This document shows, in pieces, positions 16,955-26,176 of a stretch of 64,000 bases of DNA (positions are counted from its first letter, which is position 1; every line of letters starts with the position of its first letter). Below the pieces are notes generated by a model. That model was not told the origin of the DNA and searched no databases. It saw nothing but the letters and a program-made list of their open reading frames with translations. The stretch comes from Gracilimonas sediminicola (GTDB lineage: Bacteria > Bacteroidota > Rhodothermia > Balneolales > Balneolaceae). Where the stretch lies: contig NZ_JANDBC010000001.1 of the NCBI RefSeq assembly GCF_024320785.1, positions 578,617 through 642,616 of the forward strand. Reading direction: 5' to 3'. Both the position numbers and the translations under genes were made by a program.

Positions 16955-18838
16955 CTACAAATTCGAATGCGCCCCTTTGCCTTTTACCTCAAATGAAAAG
17001 GAAAATTTAAAACCGTTATCTGACTCTATTTCGTAGTTGGCAGTAAGCTGATCTATTAATGTCTTGATGAGGGTAACCCCAAGCGTATTTGATTCATCAA
17101 AAATATCTTTATCAAATCCCTTTCCGTCATCCTCATATACTACTTCGATCTGGTCTCCATTCTCTTTCAGGCTGATGAAGATTCTGCCATTATTCCGGCC
17201 ATTGAAAGCGTGTTTGAATGAATTCGTTATCAACTCGTTCACCAGCAACCCTAATGGGATGGCCTGATTTATATTCAGGCGACGGGAATCAAACTGATGC
17301 TCTATAACTATATTTTTATCTGCACTGTCAAACATATCTCTAATCCGATCAATCAGTTTGACGGCATATTCTCCAAAGGTGATATCTGTGAAGCTATCGG
17401 TATTGTACAACAATTCATGCACGCCGGAAATGGAGTAAATCCGGTTTTGTGTTTCTTTTAAAATAAGCTTCAGCTTTTCATCAGATAAACCCTCCTTCTG
17501 TAGTTCAATGAGACCCGCAATAATGGCGAGGTTATTTTTTACCCGGTGGTGGACCTCCGAAAGCAACACTTCTTTTTCATGAACAGAGTTCTCAAGCTGT
17601 TCTTTATATTCTGCTTCTGTTGTTATGTCCTCAGCAATTATCAGCATTTGTTTGCTCTCACTGCTATTACCTACAATATGGCTGGCGCTCACTCTCATAT
17701 GAATGGGAGACCCATCTTTACGATACCGTACAATCTCTTTATTCTTGATTTCCCCATTTTTGAAATTGATTGACATCAACCGGTGGAAATCCTCCTTCAA
17801 TTCTTCCCCCACGTGTGGTAAAAATGTACCAATTGCCTCTTTCTGGCTCCAACCCAGCATATCCTCGGCTGCCTTATTCCAAAAGTCTCTGACTATTCCA
17901 TCCGTATCTATGGTATAAATTGCCATCGGTGAAGATTCTATGAGCGCCCGAATTTTGTCGTTTGCCTGCCGGGATGATTTCCGGGCTATAAAGGCCGTTT
18001 GCATAAAATAAAAGATAACTGATATAAGCCAGCTTAAAGCAAGGCCAAGCCCAAGGTTCAGATATGCCCCCAACGACCTGTTTTCAGCATCGAATAAAGC
18101 ATTAGGATACACATGAACATTCCAGGAACCGGAATTTGTGTTACTAAGCTCGATAGGATTTTCAACTACAAAATCAGAATATCCCTTTGCTTTGGTGTCA
18201 TCTCCATATTGGTAAAAGAGCGTTCCTTTATCGTCTATAACCTTCACATGGTACTGATCTACCCCTTGCATAGCCAGATCAAATTGTGAAGTAAAGTTCA
18301 TGCCGGCAGTAATGGTGCCATGAAATTCTCCACCGTAATAGATGGGGGCGTCTAACAAAAAAGCCTGAGGCCCCTGCACTAAACCAAGCCAATGCGTAAA
18401 GTTTACGGTAGAATCATTTTTGGTTTGAAGCCAGTCAATTCTTCGGTAGTCAAGCTTGGAGATATCAAGCCCAATTGCTTCTTCATTTCCTTGTTCTGGT
18501 TCAACCTGTTGAATAACCATGGAGCTGTCAATCCACTCAATAAACAGGAAAGATGGGTCTTGTGAGACGATACGTCCCGCATCTTGTTTCCAATATTCGA
18601 AATAGCCCCCGCTGGTAATTTCTAATCGGTTTTTAAGATTAAGGAGTGTATTGATATTCTCCTGAACGGCTTTTTTAAACTGAAGTGTTACAAGTTGTGC
18701 CGTTTCCTTAACCTTACTTTTTTGACTTTGGTGGATGATTTTTTGATTCCCAAACCAAAGCAAAACAACTAAAATGCTCAGCACTGTACCTATAAGTAAA
18801 GAGCTTACTAACCTATATTTTTCTATTAAATTTTTCAA
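16955..18838 (-). CDS. Membrane PAS sensor histidine kinase (HisKA_2 type)
   Basis: 627 aa. TM1 at about 10-29 and TM2 at about 257-281 bracket an extracytoplasmic sensor of roughly 225 residues, probably a CHASE/Cache-like fold. A PAS domain follows (about 293-415: 'MAIYTIDTDGIVRDFWNKAA', 'IAEDITTEAEYKEQL'). 'SEVHHRVKNNLAIIAGL' is the HisKA_2 box, with His431 the likely phosphoacceptor. The ATPase has the N-box 'LVNELITNSFKHAF' and G-box 'VVYEDDGKGFD'. Kinases of this class often signal to response regulators without DNA-binding domains. No response regulator is adjacent, so the partner is unknown. It is a single gene with about 120 bases of upstream non-coding DNA. Confidence 0.9.
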   Translation of the reverse strand: MKNLIEKYRLVSSLLIGTVLSILVVLLWFGNQKIIHQSQKSKVKETAQLVTLQFKKAVQENINTLLNLKNRLEITSGGYFEYWKQDAGRIVSQDPSFLFIEWIDSSMVIQQVEPEQGNEEAIGLDISKLDYRRIDWLQTKNDSTVNFTHWLGLVQGPQAFLLDAPIYYGGEFHGTITAGMNFTSQFDLAMQGVDQYHVKVIDDKGTLFYQYGDDTKAKGYSDFVVENPIELSNTNSGSWNVHVYPNALFDAENRSLGAYLNLGLGLALSWLISVIFYFMQTAFIARKSSRQANDKIRALIESSPMAIYTIDTDGIVRDFWNKAAEDMLGWSQKEAIGTFLPHVGEELKEDFHRLMSINFKNGEIKNKEIVRYRKDGSPIHMRVSASHIVGNSSESKQMLIIAEDITTEAEYKEQLENSVHEKEVLLSEVHHRVKNNLAIIAGLIELQKEGLSDEKLKLILKETQNRIYSISGVHELLYNTDSFTDITFGEYAVKLIDRIRDMFDSADKNIVIEHQFDSRRLNINQAIPLGLLVNELITNSFKHAFNGRNNGRIFISLKENGDQIEVVYEDDGKGFDKDIFDESNTLGVTLIKTLIDQLTANYEIESDNGFKFSFSFEVKGKGAHSNL

Positions 18839-18960
18839 AGTTACAAACCTGGATCATTGCGTCTGCCCAACAAACATTATTCATTGCCTTTGTATCGATA
18901 TAAATATACCAATACTCTTACTATCAGCATATTAAGAAAAGATTCAAACAGAAGGCGGGT

Positions 18961-20640
18961 TTATTTAACCAACAGCAGTTTACCGGTCTTGCTTTTTCCA
19001 TCCACAATCAGCCTGTAAATAAACAACCCGCTTGATACGTCATCCGCTTGAAATGGCTGATTATAACGGCCAGAAGGCTGCCGGGTATTAACCAGGGTTT
19101 GTACGTGTTTTCCCAGCGCATCAAAAACGTCTAACCGAACATCCGCTGATTGGGCAAGTGCATACGGAATCGTTGTGGTAGCATTAAATGGATTGGGATA
19201 ATTCTGATCCAAAACAAAAACTTCATCCTCAGGCAAAGCCTCTCCGCCCAATGAAATCATCACAGGATTCTGTCCCTCGCTACCATTATGGGCAATTTCA
19301 AGAACTCCTGCTACTTCACCTTCTACGCCAGGTTCAAAGCGAACAGTTATATTGGTGGATTCTCCGGGGTCAAGAGTAAATATTTGATTACTGTTACTGA
19401 AAGTGAATGAGTTACTGCCGGAAACCCCCACTCGTCCTACCAGAGGGTCTGCAGCATTAACCCCATTTGATATAGAAAACGTTCTCTCAACGTTCGAGCC
19501 TACATTGGTAACACCAAAATCTATACTGTTATCCAAAACTTGATTTACCGTAATCTCAGACTCAGTCCCCAATAAATTCTGGCAATTCTCGGCTAACGGC
19601 CACCCCATGTCCCCAAAAATACTGCACATTACAGGTCCTGGTGTATGTATGGCAAAAGCTCTGTCAATTTGAGGTCGCATCAACGCATTTTCGGTGTTGG
19701 TGAAGGTTGCCAAATCGAGGTGTGAGTAACTGGAGCCTCCATTCCATTCAGAAGGAGCATATAAAGGGGCTGCTTGTCCATCATAGGTACCGATAGTATT
19801 TATACCCGCAAAAAATATCCCACCGGTTTTGCTTGTGACCGCATCATATAGCTTTCCGGATGGACTTCGATAAACTTGCTGGTCTATAATTTGAGCACCA
19901 TCTGAATCAATAACAAAACGATCATAGACAATAGGAATCGGAGGTGCTCCATACCCCCATTGTGCGGTTTGTCCGGTTGGAACCTGCATCGAACCTGTGA
20001 ACCCAATTCCGTGCCCGATCTCGTGCAGCACAACTGTCACAAAATCAATTAATCCATCAGGAGTTTGTGCATCGGTCCCGAAATACCAGTTATCCCAACC
20101 TGCGTTCATGTTCACAATCACATCATGGTCAACCTCCGAATTCGTACCTTGAGACTGAGCCACAAAATCTATCCCCGATATTGCACTTCCTTGTGCTATT
20201 GAATACCAGGTAGCTTCTGCATCACCTTCGAGTTGAACAATTTGAGAAGGCCCTGCACTGCCAAGTGTAAATTCTCCTAACTGAGTCCAGTTGGCCTGTA
20301 TCCTGATGGGAATATCTGAGTCCAGATAAGTTTCCCAGATTTCAACTGCATAGTCAAATGCTTCTACAGCTTCATCGGGCCAGGATGGGCGTGCAATATA
20401 GTCAACCTGAATACTGGCGCCTTTCTTTCCTGACTTTTTCCGGCTGTTAAATTGCTGATGAGATAATTGATAATGTACATCTTCGCCGGTCGAGGTAAGG
20501 GTGCAAATTCTCTTAAAGTCCTCATTATCGAGTATTACTTTATTGTACTGTGCCGGGTCACGATCATTTTGAGCGAAAGTGTAGGAAAACGTGAGCAAAG
20601 CAATACTCAGAGTCAAAAAAAAGGTCTTTATAAAATACAT
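18961..20640 (-). CDS. Secreted HExxH protein with choice-of-anchor/ASH-like and T9SS domains
   Basis: 559 aa from the ATG at 20640, chosen because it gives a clean signal peptide (YFIKTFFLTLSIALLTFSYTFA). An N-terminal domain carries 'VVLHEIGHGIGFTGSM' (HExxH at 206-210). The third His of metzincins (HExxHxxGxxH) is Gly here, so the zinc site is incomplete or differently built. Residues about 370-460 form an Ig-like ASPM/SPD-2/Hydin-type domain ('IDFGVTNVGSNVERTFSI'). The last about 80 residues are a T9SS sorting domain ('VLDQNYPNPFNATTTIPYAL' ... KLLLVK). A surface or extracellular peptidase is plausible. It lies 16 bases downstream of pxpC. Confidence 0.7.
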   Translation of the reverse strand: MYFIKTFFLTLSIALLTFSYTFAQNDRDPAQYNKVILDNEDFKRICTLTSTGEDVHYQLSHQQFNSRKKSGKKGASIQVDYIARPSWPDEAVEAFDYAVEIWETYLDSDIPIRIQANWTQLGEFTLGSAGPSQIVQLEGDAEATWYSIAQGSAISGIDFVAQSQGTNSEVDHDVIVNMNAGWDNWYFGTDAQTPDGLIDFVTVVLHEIGHGIGFTGSMQVPTGQTAQWGYGAPPIPIVYDRFVIDSDGAQIIDQQVYRSPSGKLYDAVTSKTGGIFFAGINTIGTYDGQAAPLYAPSEWNGGSSYSHLDLATFTNTENALMRPQIDRAFAIHTPGPVMCSIFGDMGWPLAENCQNLLGTESEITVNQVLDNSIDFGVTNVGSNVERTFSISNGVNAADPLVGRVGVSGSNSFTFSNSNQIFTLDPGESTNITVRFEPGVEGEVAGVLEIAHNGSEGQNPVMISLGGEALPEDEVFVLDQNYPNPFNATTTIPYALAQSADVRLDVFDALGKHVQTLVNTRQPSGRYNQPFQADDVSSGLFIYRLIVDGKSKTGKLLLVK

Positions 20641-20656
20641 AAATCTTGATGTTAGC

Positions 20657-21583
20657 TTACTCTGAGTATAACAGATTTTTTTGAAAAGCACTTAATTTAT
20701 TCGCCTCTTCCCGGTTGATTTTTCTGAAGGTTAGCTGTACACCAGACCATAACTGACCTGCCCTCCACAAATCCGCATCAGCTATTTTTGCTATCCGTGG
20801 GTATCCGCCCACCGCTTGCCCGTCTTTCATAATAATGATAGGCCGGCCATTCTCAGGCAGTTGTATCGTCCCGGGAATAACCGGACCCGATACCATCTGG
20901 TGATCGGTGGGTTTAATAGAATCCCCTTTCAGCCGGATGCCCATTCGGTTACTATCCGGGCTAACATCAAATTCGGTATTCAGAAATTGCTCTTTTTGGT
21001 GTTGAGATAACCAGCTCCACTCCGGCCCTTCCAAAATTCGCAATTCCACTTTTGAAGAGTAATACGGGAACCGGTCTTCAGGAACCCTTTCCGGTATAGA
21101 ACTTCCCTCACTTTCAGTCCACGAAAGCACATCTCCTTCACGTAACGCACGTCCTTCAAAACCTCCGAATTTTCCCGTTAAATAGGTTGAACAGGAACCC
21201 AGTACTTCCTTGATATCCAATTGGCCGCGAATGGCAAGATAGCTTCTGCAGCCTGTTTGGCAGTAATCGAAAGAGATGACATCACCGGACTTAATTTCCA
21301 ATGAGGTATTCAGGGAAATATCCTCACCGTTTATTTTGGGGTGCATATCAGCGCCGGTCATGGCGATAACTGCGTCTGAGTTAAAGCGATATCTTCCCCC
21401 ATTCAGGGTCATTTCCAATACCGGCAAGTCGCTCGCATTTCCCACCAATTGGTTTGCTAATCTGTAGGCGTAGTCATCCATCGCACCGGAAACCGGCACT
21501 CCATACTGCCGATATCCGAATCGGCCACCATCCTGAATGGTGGTCAATAATCCTCCATCTAATACTTCCAGACTCCCCATCAA
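20657..21583 (-). CDS. pxpC: 5-oxoprolinase subunit C (biotin-dependent carboxyltransferase-like)
   Basis: 308 aa. With PxpA and PxpB it forms the prokaryotic 5-oxoprolinase, which hydrolyses 5-oxoproline (pyroglutamate) to glutamate using ATP. 'VLDGGLLTTIQDGGRFGYRQ' near the N-terminus and 'MSGPVIPGTIQLPENGRPII' with 'VGGYPRIAKIADADLWRAGQ' are signatures of the KipA/PxpC/urea-amidolyase domain. It overlaps the pxpB stop by 4 bases in the order Nramp - pxpA - pxpB - pxpC. It is the last metabolic gene of the operon. Confidence 0.9.
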   Translation of the reverse strand: MMGSLEVLDGGLLTTIQDGGRFGYRQYGVPVSGAMDDYAYRLANQLVGNASDLPVLEMTLNGGRYRFNSDAVIAMTGADMHPKINGEDISLNTSLEIKSGDVISFDYCQTGCRSYLAIRGQLDIKEVLGSCSTYLTGKFGGFEGRALREGDVLSWTESEGSSIPERVPEDRFPYYSSKVELRILEGPEWSWLSQHQKEQFLNTEFDVSPDSNRMGIRLKGDSIKPTDHQMVSGPVIPGTIQLPENGRPIIIMKDGQAVGGYPRIAKIADADLWRAGQLWSGVQLTFRKINREEANKLSAFQKNLLYSE

Positions 21584-22281
21584 GTCTCCCTATCTTTGAG
21601 TTTGAAAAATTCTTTTTCGGTGATACGCTCAAAAACTACCTGATTTCCTGCCCTTACCTCCGTGGGTGGGTCTTTTCTTGCATCAAAAAAAGAAAGAGGC
21701 GTTCGCCCAATAATTTGCCATCCACCCGGACTTTCCAGTGAATAAACCCCCGTCTGCTTTCCACCAATGCCAACCGCACCGGTCGGAATTCGACTTCGAG
21801 GCTCCTGTTTTCGGGGACAGGCAATCTCTTCATTCAACCCTGACAAGTATAAAAAACCGGGAAGAAATCCCATCATGGCAACGGTATAGGCTCCGGCTAA
21901 ATGAATTTGAATAATCCTGGCTTTTTCCATTCCGGTGTAATTTTCAACCTCCTCCCAATCAAGGCCTAATTCATAACAGACGGGTATCACATGTTTTTGG
22001 GGTGAATGGTTTTCTGCTGAAATGTGCCGGAAGGCATTTGAAAGGATATCGATTTCGCTGCCAAGATCATTTAGCACCCTGTCATAAATAATAGCGATGC
22101 TTTCATAGGCCGGTATGATATCGACAACGCCGGGAATAGATGATTCACCGATTATTCTGCATGACTCATGAATAAGCTGTAGAGAAACATCATCCTGTTT
22201 CGGCTTTATGAGAAGAGCTTGTTCCCCAAGAGCCGAAACTGACCAGCTGCAGTTATTAAGCTGAAGTAATTTCGACTTCAT
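21580..22281 (-). CDS. pxpB: 5-oxoprolinase subunit B
   Basis: 233 aa from the ATG at 22281. An in-frame start further upstream (22377) would add 32 residues inside pxpA that do not resemble the family. KipI/PxpB fold: 'SVSALGEQALLIKP' at the N-terminus, 'VIPVCYELGLDWEEV', 'FLPGFLYLSGL', 'RSRIPTGAVGIGGKQTGVYS' and 'GGWQIIGRTPLSFFD'. It overlaps pxpA by 26 bases and pxpC by 4 bases, which indicates tight coupling. Confidence 0.9.
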   Translation of the reverse strand: MKSKLLQLNNCSWSVSALGEQALLIKPKQDDVSLQLIHESCRIIGESSIPGVVDIIPAYESIAIIYDRVLNDLGSEIDILSNAFRHISAENHSPQKHVIPVCYELGLDWEEVENYTGMEKARIIQIHLAGAYTVAMMGFLPGFLYLSGLNEEIACPRKQEPRSRIPTGAVGIGGKQTGVYSLESPGGWQIIGRTPLSFFDARKDPPTEVRAGNQVVFERITEKEFFKLKDRET

Positions 22282-23011
22282 GTTTCTCCAAAAAATCGTG
22301 AATTTCTTTAGCCAATTCCGCTGCTCCTTCGGTATCGCTGTGCAGGCAAACGGTTTCCGCAGTGATGGGCAAATCAAGTCCGCCCTGTGTATGCACTACT
22401 CCATCCAAAAAAGATGCCATTTGTTTTAAAACGGACTTTTTTTTGTGAAGAACGGCTCCTTCCAAAGAACGAGAGCGCAAGCTCAGGTCATCTTCGTATT
22501 GGCGGTCAGCAAAAACCTCACTTCGGACTTCCAGTCCTACGTCTTTAGCAACTTCTGCTAATTTCGATTCAGCCGGGGCATAAATCATCATATCTTTTTG
22601 AATCTGAACAATAGCTTTGGCTATGCCCAGGGCAACATCCTCATCTTTGGCGGCGTGATTATATAAAGCACCGTGCGGTTTCACATGATGAAGCTTGCCT
22701 CCCAGCGATTCCGTCATCCCCTTTAAGGCCGATACCTGGTACAAAATACAGGCTTCAAGTTCCTCGGCCGAAAGATTCATGATGCGCCGGCCAAAGCCCT
22801 GCAAATCCGGATATGAAGGGTGAGCTCCTATTGCCACCTCATGTTCGAGTGCTAATTCAATGGTTTTGGAAATGGTGACAGGATCTCCGGAATGAAAACC
22901 ACAAGCGATATTACAGCTCGAAATGTACGGCATGATCTTAGAATCACGACGCTCATCGTACATGCCGTAGAATTCACCCAAATCACAATTCAAGTCAATT
23001 TTTTTAATCAT
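22256..23011 (-). CDS. pxpA: 5-oxoprolinase subunit A (LamB/YcsF family)
   Basis: 251 aa, the normal size. 'KIDLNCDLGEFYG' at the N-terminus, 'CNIACGFHSGDPVTISKTI' and 'AIGAHPSYPDLQGFGRR' are the family hallmarks, and 'HHVKPHGALYNHAAKD' carries conserved His. The metal-dependent-hydrolase-like subunit carries out the ring opening of 5-oxoproline. It is 2 bases downstream of the Nramp-family transporter gene and overlaps pxpB, so transporter and enzyme are one transcript. Confidence 0.93.
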   Translation of the reverse strand: MIKKIDLNCDLGEFYGMYDERRDSKIMPYISSCNIACGFHSGDPVTISKTIELALEHEVAIGAHPSYPDLQGFGRRIMNLSAEELEACILYQVSALKGMTESLGGKLHHVKPHGALYNHAAKDEDVALGIAKAIVQIQKDMMIYAPAESKLAEVAKDVGLEVRSEVFADRQYEDDLSLRSRSLEGAVLHKKKSVLKQMASFLDGVVHTQGGLDLPITAETVCLHSDTEGAAELAKEIHDFLEKHEVEITSA

Positions 23012-23013
23012 GG

Positions 23014-24249
23014 CTAAAAGAAATTAAAGACTGAATTCAAACTTCTGAACCCGACCAGGATAGTGACCAAAATCACAACTACTCCAAGTATATTTTGTCG
23101 GGTTGAATTGGAGTTCGTACCAAGCAGCAACGGCTTGTTCATGATGTACAATAAGAAAACAGCAATCACCGGCAATGTGATTCCATTGGCAATCTGGGCA
23201 AATTCAATGAGCTTTACCGGGTTAATGCTGAAAGCGGAGAATATCATCCCTGTGAACAGCACCAGCATCCAAACCACTCTGAACTTGAGGTCTTTGAGAT
23301 CATCCTTCCAGCCAAACATTCCCTTAGCTGCATAGGCAGCTGCAAGAGGAGCGGTAACGGCAGAGGTTATACCCGCTGCAAACAGCCCGATCCCCATAAA
23401 CGACTTCGCCCAACTACCCAGCAGCGGTTCTAACTGTCCGGCCATATCGGCTGCGCTGTTTATTTCGGCGAGAGATCCATCAGCGGCGGCAGCACTGGTT
23501 ATGACGATACACATGGAAATCAATCCGCCTAAAACAATCCCGACTGCATTTTCGACCCTCATCTCCGACAGCTGAGCATAGCTCGAATACCGTTCCTGAA
23601 CCGTTGATGCATGCAAAAAGAGGTTGTATGGAACCACTGTAGTCCCTATTAATGCTATCACCGTTAGAAGCTCATCGGGAGAAGCGGTTGGAATGAAAAG
23701 TCCTTTAATGATGGCGGTAACATCCGGCTGAATAACTATTGCCGTAGTCACAAAAACGATACTCATGATTCCCACCAGGGCGGTCATCACATTTACAATC
23801 CGCTTAAAATTTCCGGAGTACAATAACAGGAAAGCAACGGCTCCAATAACCAGTGAGCTAAGCCGGATTACAGACCCATCCACCGTTACATCAAGTCCGG
23901 CAAAAAGCTCCTCCCAGCCCAATTCCGCTCCGGAAATATTTCCCCCTTCATACGCTATATTGCCAATCACAATGGCACTGAAAACCAGGATTATGGCCGA
24001 TATTCTGATCACCGGATTTCCCAGCTGCTCCCGAATGGCTTCTCCAAATCCTTTGCGGGTAATGATACCCAAACGTCCGGTCATCTCCTGCAGAACAATA
24101 GTAGCTATCACAGAGAAAAGCAGTGCCCATAACAGTACATATCCCGACCTGACGCCTGCCAAAGTACAAACGGTGACCGTTCCCGGGCCAATAAATGCGG
24201 CAGCAACCAGTGTGCTGGGACCAAAGTACTTTCTAAGCGGGTTGTTCAT
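23014..24249 (-). CDS. Nramp-family transporter with non-canonical substrate motif
   Basis: 411 aa from the ATG at 24249 (MNNPLRKYFGPSTLVAAAFI), preferred because it matches the family N-terminus. About 11 membrane helices. Fold landmarks of Nramp are clear, but the TM1 metal motif DPGN reads GPGT ('AAFIGPGTVTVCTLAG') and the TM6 MPH motif reads VPY ('GTTVVPYNLFLHASTVQERY'). The residues that coordinate Mn/Fe in canonical Nramp are therefore missing. An Nramp homologue next to pxpA is a recurrent arrangement (for example ycsG-ycsF in Bacillus subtilis). By context it may import 5-oxoproline or a related compound instead of metal, which is inference. Confidence 0.82.
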   Translation of the reverse strand: MNNPLRKYFGPSTLVAAAFIGPGTVTVCTLAGVRSGYVLLWALLFSVIATIVLQEMTGRLGIITRKGFGEAIREQLGNPVIRISAIILVFSAIVIGNIAYEGGNISGAELGWEELFAGLDVTVDGSVIRLSSLVIGAVAFLLLYSGNFKRIVNVMTALVGIMSIVFVTTAIVIQPDVTAIIKGLFIPTASPDELLTVIALIGTTVVPYNLFLHASTVQERYSSYAQLSEMRVENAVGIVLGGLISMCIVITSAAAADGSLAEINSAADMAGQLEPLLGSWAKSFMGIGLFAAGITSAVTAPLAAAYAAKGMFGWKDDLKDLKFRVVWMLVLFTGMIFSAFSINPVKLIEFAQIANGITLPVIAVFLLYIMNKPLLLGTNSNSTRQNILGVVVILVTILVGFRSLNSVFNFF

Positions 24250-24399
24250 GTTTTGTATATAGTATCTAAGTAAGAAAATCCCAAACGGATTTACGCTTCT
24301 AAACAATAGGAAATTTGAATTATTTTGATAAAACTATAAACATTCGATCAATAATTTGTGTTAAGTCTGTAATTAGTAAATCAAAATTTTCTCATAACT

Positions 24400-24591
24400 A
24401 TGGATGGCAAATACAAAGCTAATATCCGCCCCGGAATGCAGGTAGGTATTGTGCTTAAGAAAGACCAACGCAGTGGTAAAATCACAAATGGTGAAGTCCA
24501 GAATATCTTAACGAATTCGGCAACACACCCTCATGGCATAAAAGTCAGATTAACGGATGGCCAGGTTGGGCGCGTGAAAAAGCTCCTGTAA
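24400..24591 (+). CDS. YwbE family protein
   Basis: 63 aa, the full family length. 'NIRPGMQVGIVLKKDQRSGK' followed by 'GEVQNILTNSATHPHGIKVR' and a C-terminal VGRVKKLL are the family's conserved blocks. Small, basic and soluble; the fold is predicted to be beta-rich and the function is unknown. It is five bases upstream of the alpha/beta hydrolase gene, so the two are probably cotranscribed. It is divergent from the Nramp gene across 150 bases of non-coding DNA. Confidence 0.88.
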   Translation: MDGKYKANIRPGMQVGIVLKKDQRSGKITNGEVQNILTNSATHPHGIKVRLTDGQVGRVKKLL

Positions 24592-24596
24592 ATGTT

Positions 24597-25529
24597 ATGA
24601 ACATAGAGGATTTTTCGGAGCACACATTCGATTTTGGGGAAGATTACGAAGGTAGGGTAATCGCCACGCTGGTGGCATCTCCAAATCATGATGCCTCCCG
24701 CCCGTCTGTTTTATACATTCATGGATTGAGCGACTATTTTTTCCAGGTTCATGTGGCAGAAGCTTTTCATGAACAAGGGTACAATTTTTACGACCTCGAC
24801 TTGAGAAAACACGGGCGCTCCTTGCTTCCTCACCAAACCCCGAATTACTGCCGGTCAGTAAAAGAATATTTCCCGGAAATTGATCGCGCTCTGGAATTCA
24901 TCCAATCTGAAAATGATGGAGATATCATTCTTCTGGGTCATTCAACGGGGGCTCTTACCGGAAGCCTCTACCTGAATAAAGGAGAAAATCGAGATTATAT
25001 AGATAAGCTGATTATGAACTCTCCTTTCCTGCAGTTCAATCTCAATCCCTGGAAACGGGCTATTTTGTTACCTGCCGCACGGGTGATTTCAACATTCAAA
25101 CCCTATGCCTCCCTGAAAAAACCGTTTTCACATTTATATGGAGCCAGTATTTCCAGCGAGAAGCATGGGGAATGGGATTATAATACCGACTGGAAACCAT
25201 TACTGGGGTTTCCGGCCTACCTGAAGTGGGTAGCAGCCATGCATGAAGCTCAAAAAAAGCTGCACCAGAGATCCGACATCGAAATTCCCATTCTGATTCT
25301 TCACTCGGATAAGTCGAGCCGCAATCAAAACTGGAATGAAAACATCCTGAAGACGGATATGGTGCTGAACGTGGAGCACATGAAAACCTATGGCAAGAAA
25401 TTAGGCCCGAATGTTGCCCTTGCTGAAATCCCCGGAGCAATGCATGATGTTTTCCTTTCCAGGAAAAAAGTGCGGAAGCTGGCTTTTAGAAAAATGTTTG
25501 ATTGGCTCAGTAATATTGAAAGCGAGTAA
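24597..25529 (+). CDS. Alpha/beta hydrolase (monoglyceride-lipase/S33 type)
   Basis: 310 aa, no signal peptide. 'PSVLYIHGLSDYFFQVH' gives the oxyanion region, 'LDLRKHGRSLLPHQ' is typical of serine-aminopeptidase/lysophospholipase-like hydrolases, 'ILLGHSTGALTG' is the nucleophile elbow (Ser116), 'ILILHSDKSSRNQNW' carries the acid and 'IPGAMHDVFLSRKKVR' the catalytic His. Likely a cytosolic esterase or lysophospholipase; the substrate is unknown. Confidence 0.82.
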   Translation: MNIEDFSEHTFDFGEDYEGRVIATLVASPNHDASRPSVLYIHGLSDYFFQVHVAEAFHEQGYNFYDLDLRKHGRSLLPHQTPNYCRSVKEYFPEIDRALEFIQSENDGDIILLGHSTGALTGSLYLNKGENRDYIDKLIMNSPFLQFNLNPWKRAILLPAARVISTFKPYASLKKPFSHLYGASISSEKHGEWDYNTDWKPLLGFPAYLKWVAAMHEAQKKLHQRSDIEIPILILHSDKSSRNQNWNENILKTDMVLNVEHMKTYGKKLGPNVALAEIPGAMHDVFLSRKKVRKLAFRKMFDWLSNIESE

Positions 25530-25607
25530 CACCCTTTCCGCTTGCAAATCTCCAAAAAATCCTTTTATTACAGCAACAGCCAATTGTAATTAAGGGAGGT
25601 ACGCATT

Positions 25608-26045
25608 ATGCAGGTAAAAGAGATTCTAAACCAAAAAGGAAGAGACATTTTTTCCGTAACGCCGGATTCAACCGTGTATGACGCCATCGCAAAAATGGCG
25701 GAATATAATGTCGGAGCATTACTGGTGATGGAAAATTCTAACCTGAAAGGGATTATTTCAGAGCGCGATTACAGGAACAGGGTGATTCTCGAGGGGCGAA
25801 CTTCCAAGACGACTGAAGTGCAGGAAATCATGACCAAGGATGTTATTCGCGTTCAACCTACTGACACTGTAAACCTGTGCATGCAGCTGATGACGGAGAA
25901 GAAAATACGCCACCTGCCCGTTGTTGATGACGAACAAGTAGTCGGGGTGATTTCAATCGGTGATGTTGTCAAAACCGTGATTGCCCATCAGAAATCAGAA
26001 ATCGATTCCCTTCGGAATTACATAGGTGGCGGTTATCCCACTTAG
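25608..26045 (+). CDS. Stand-alone CBS-pair protein
   Basis: 145 aa made almost entirely of two CBS motifs: about 8-65 ('VTPDSTVYDAIAKMAEYNVG', 'GIISERDYRNRVIL') and about 73-130 ('RVQPTDTVNLCMQLMTEKKI', 'GVISIGDVVKTVI'). Such domains bind adenosine nucleotides and regulate partner proteins. The start at 25608 is supported by a good Shine-Dalgarno (GGGAGG at about 25595). No partner enzyme is adjacent. Confidence 0.88.
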   Translation: MQVKEILNQKGRDIFSVTPDSTVYDAIAKMAEYNVGALLVMENSNLKGIISERDYRNRVILEGRTSKTTEVQEIMTKDVIRVQPTDTVNLCMQLMTEKKIRHLPVVDDEQVVGVISIGDVVKTVIAHQKSEIDSLRNYIGGGYPT

Positions 26046-26176
26046 CCAATAAACTGATCACTTCTCTGCTTATACCCCTCATTTTTAAACACCGATTTGT
26101 ATGGCATCTAACAATCATGTTGAATGATCGGTAGTTATGTGTAGTTTCACTGTCAACCTTCAATTAATTCTTAACT

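Noticed and set aside
24250-24399. A riboswitch upstream of the YwbE gene or the Nramp gene
   Set aside because: No conserved aptamer or terminator hairpin is recognised in this 150-base gap.
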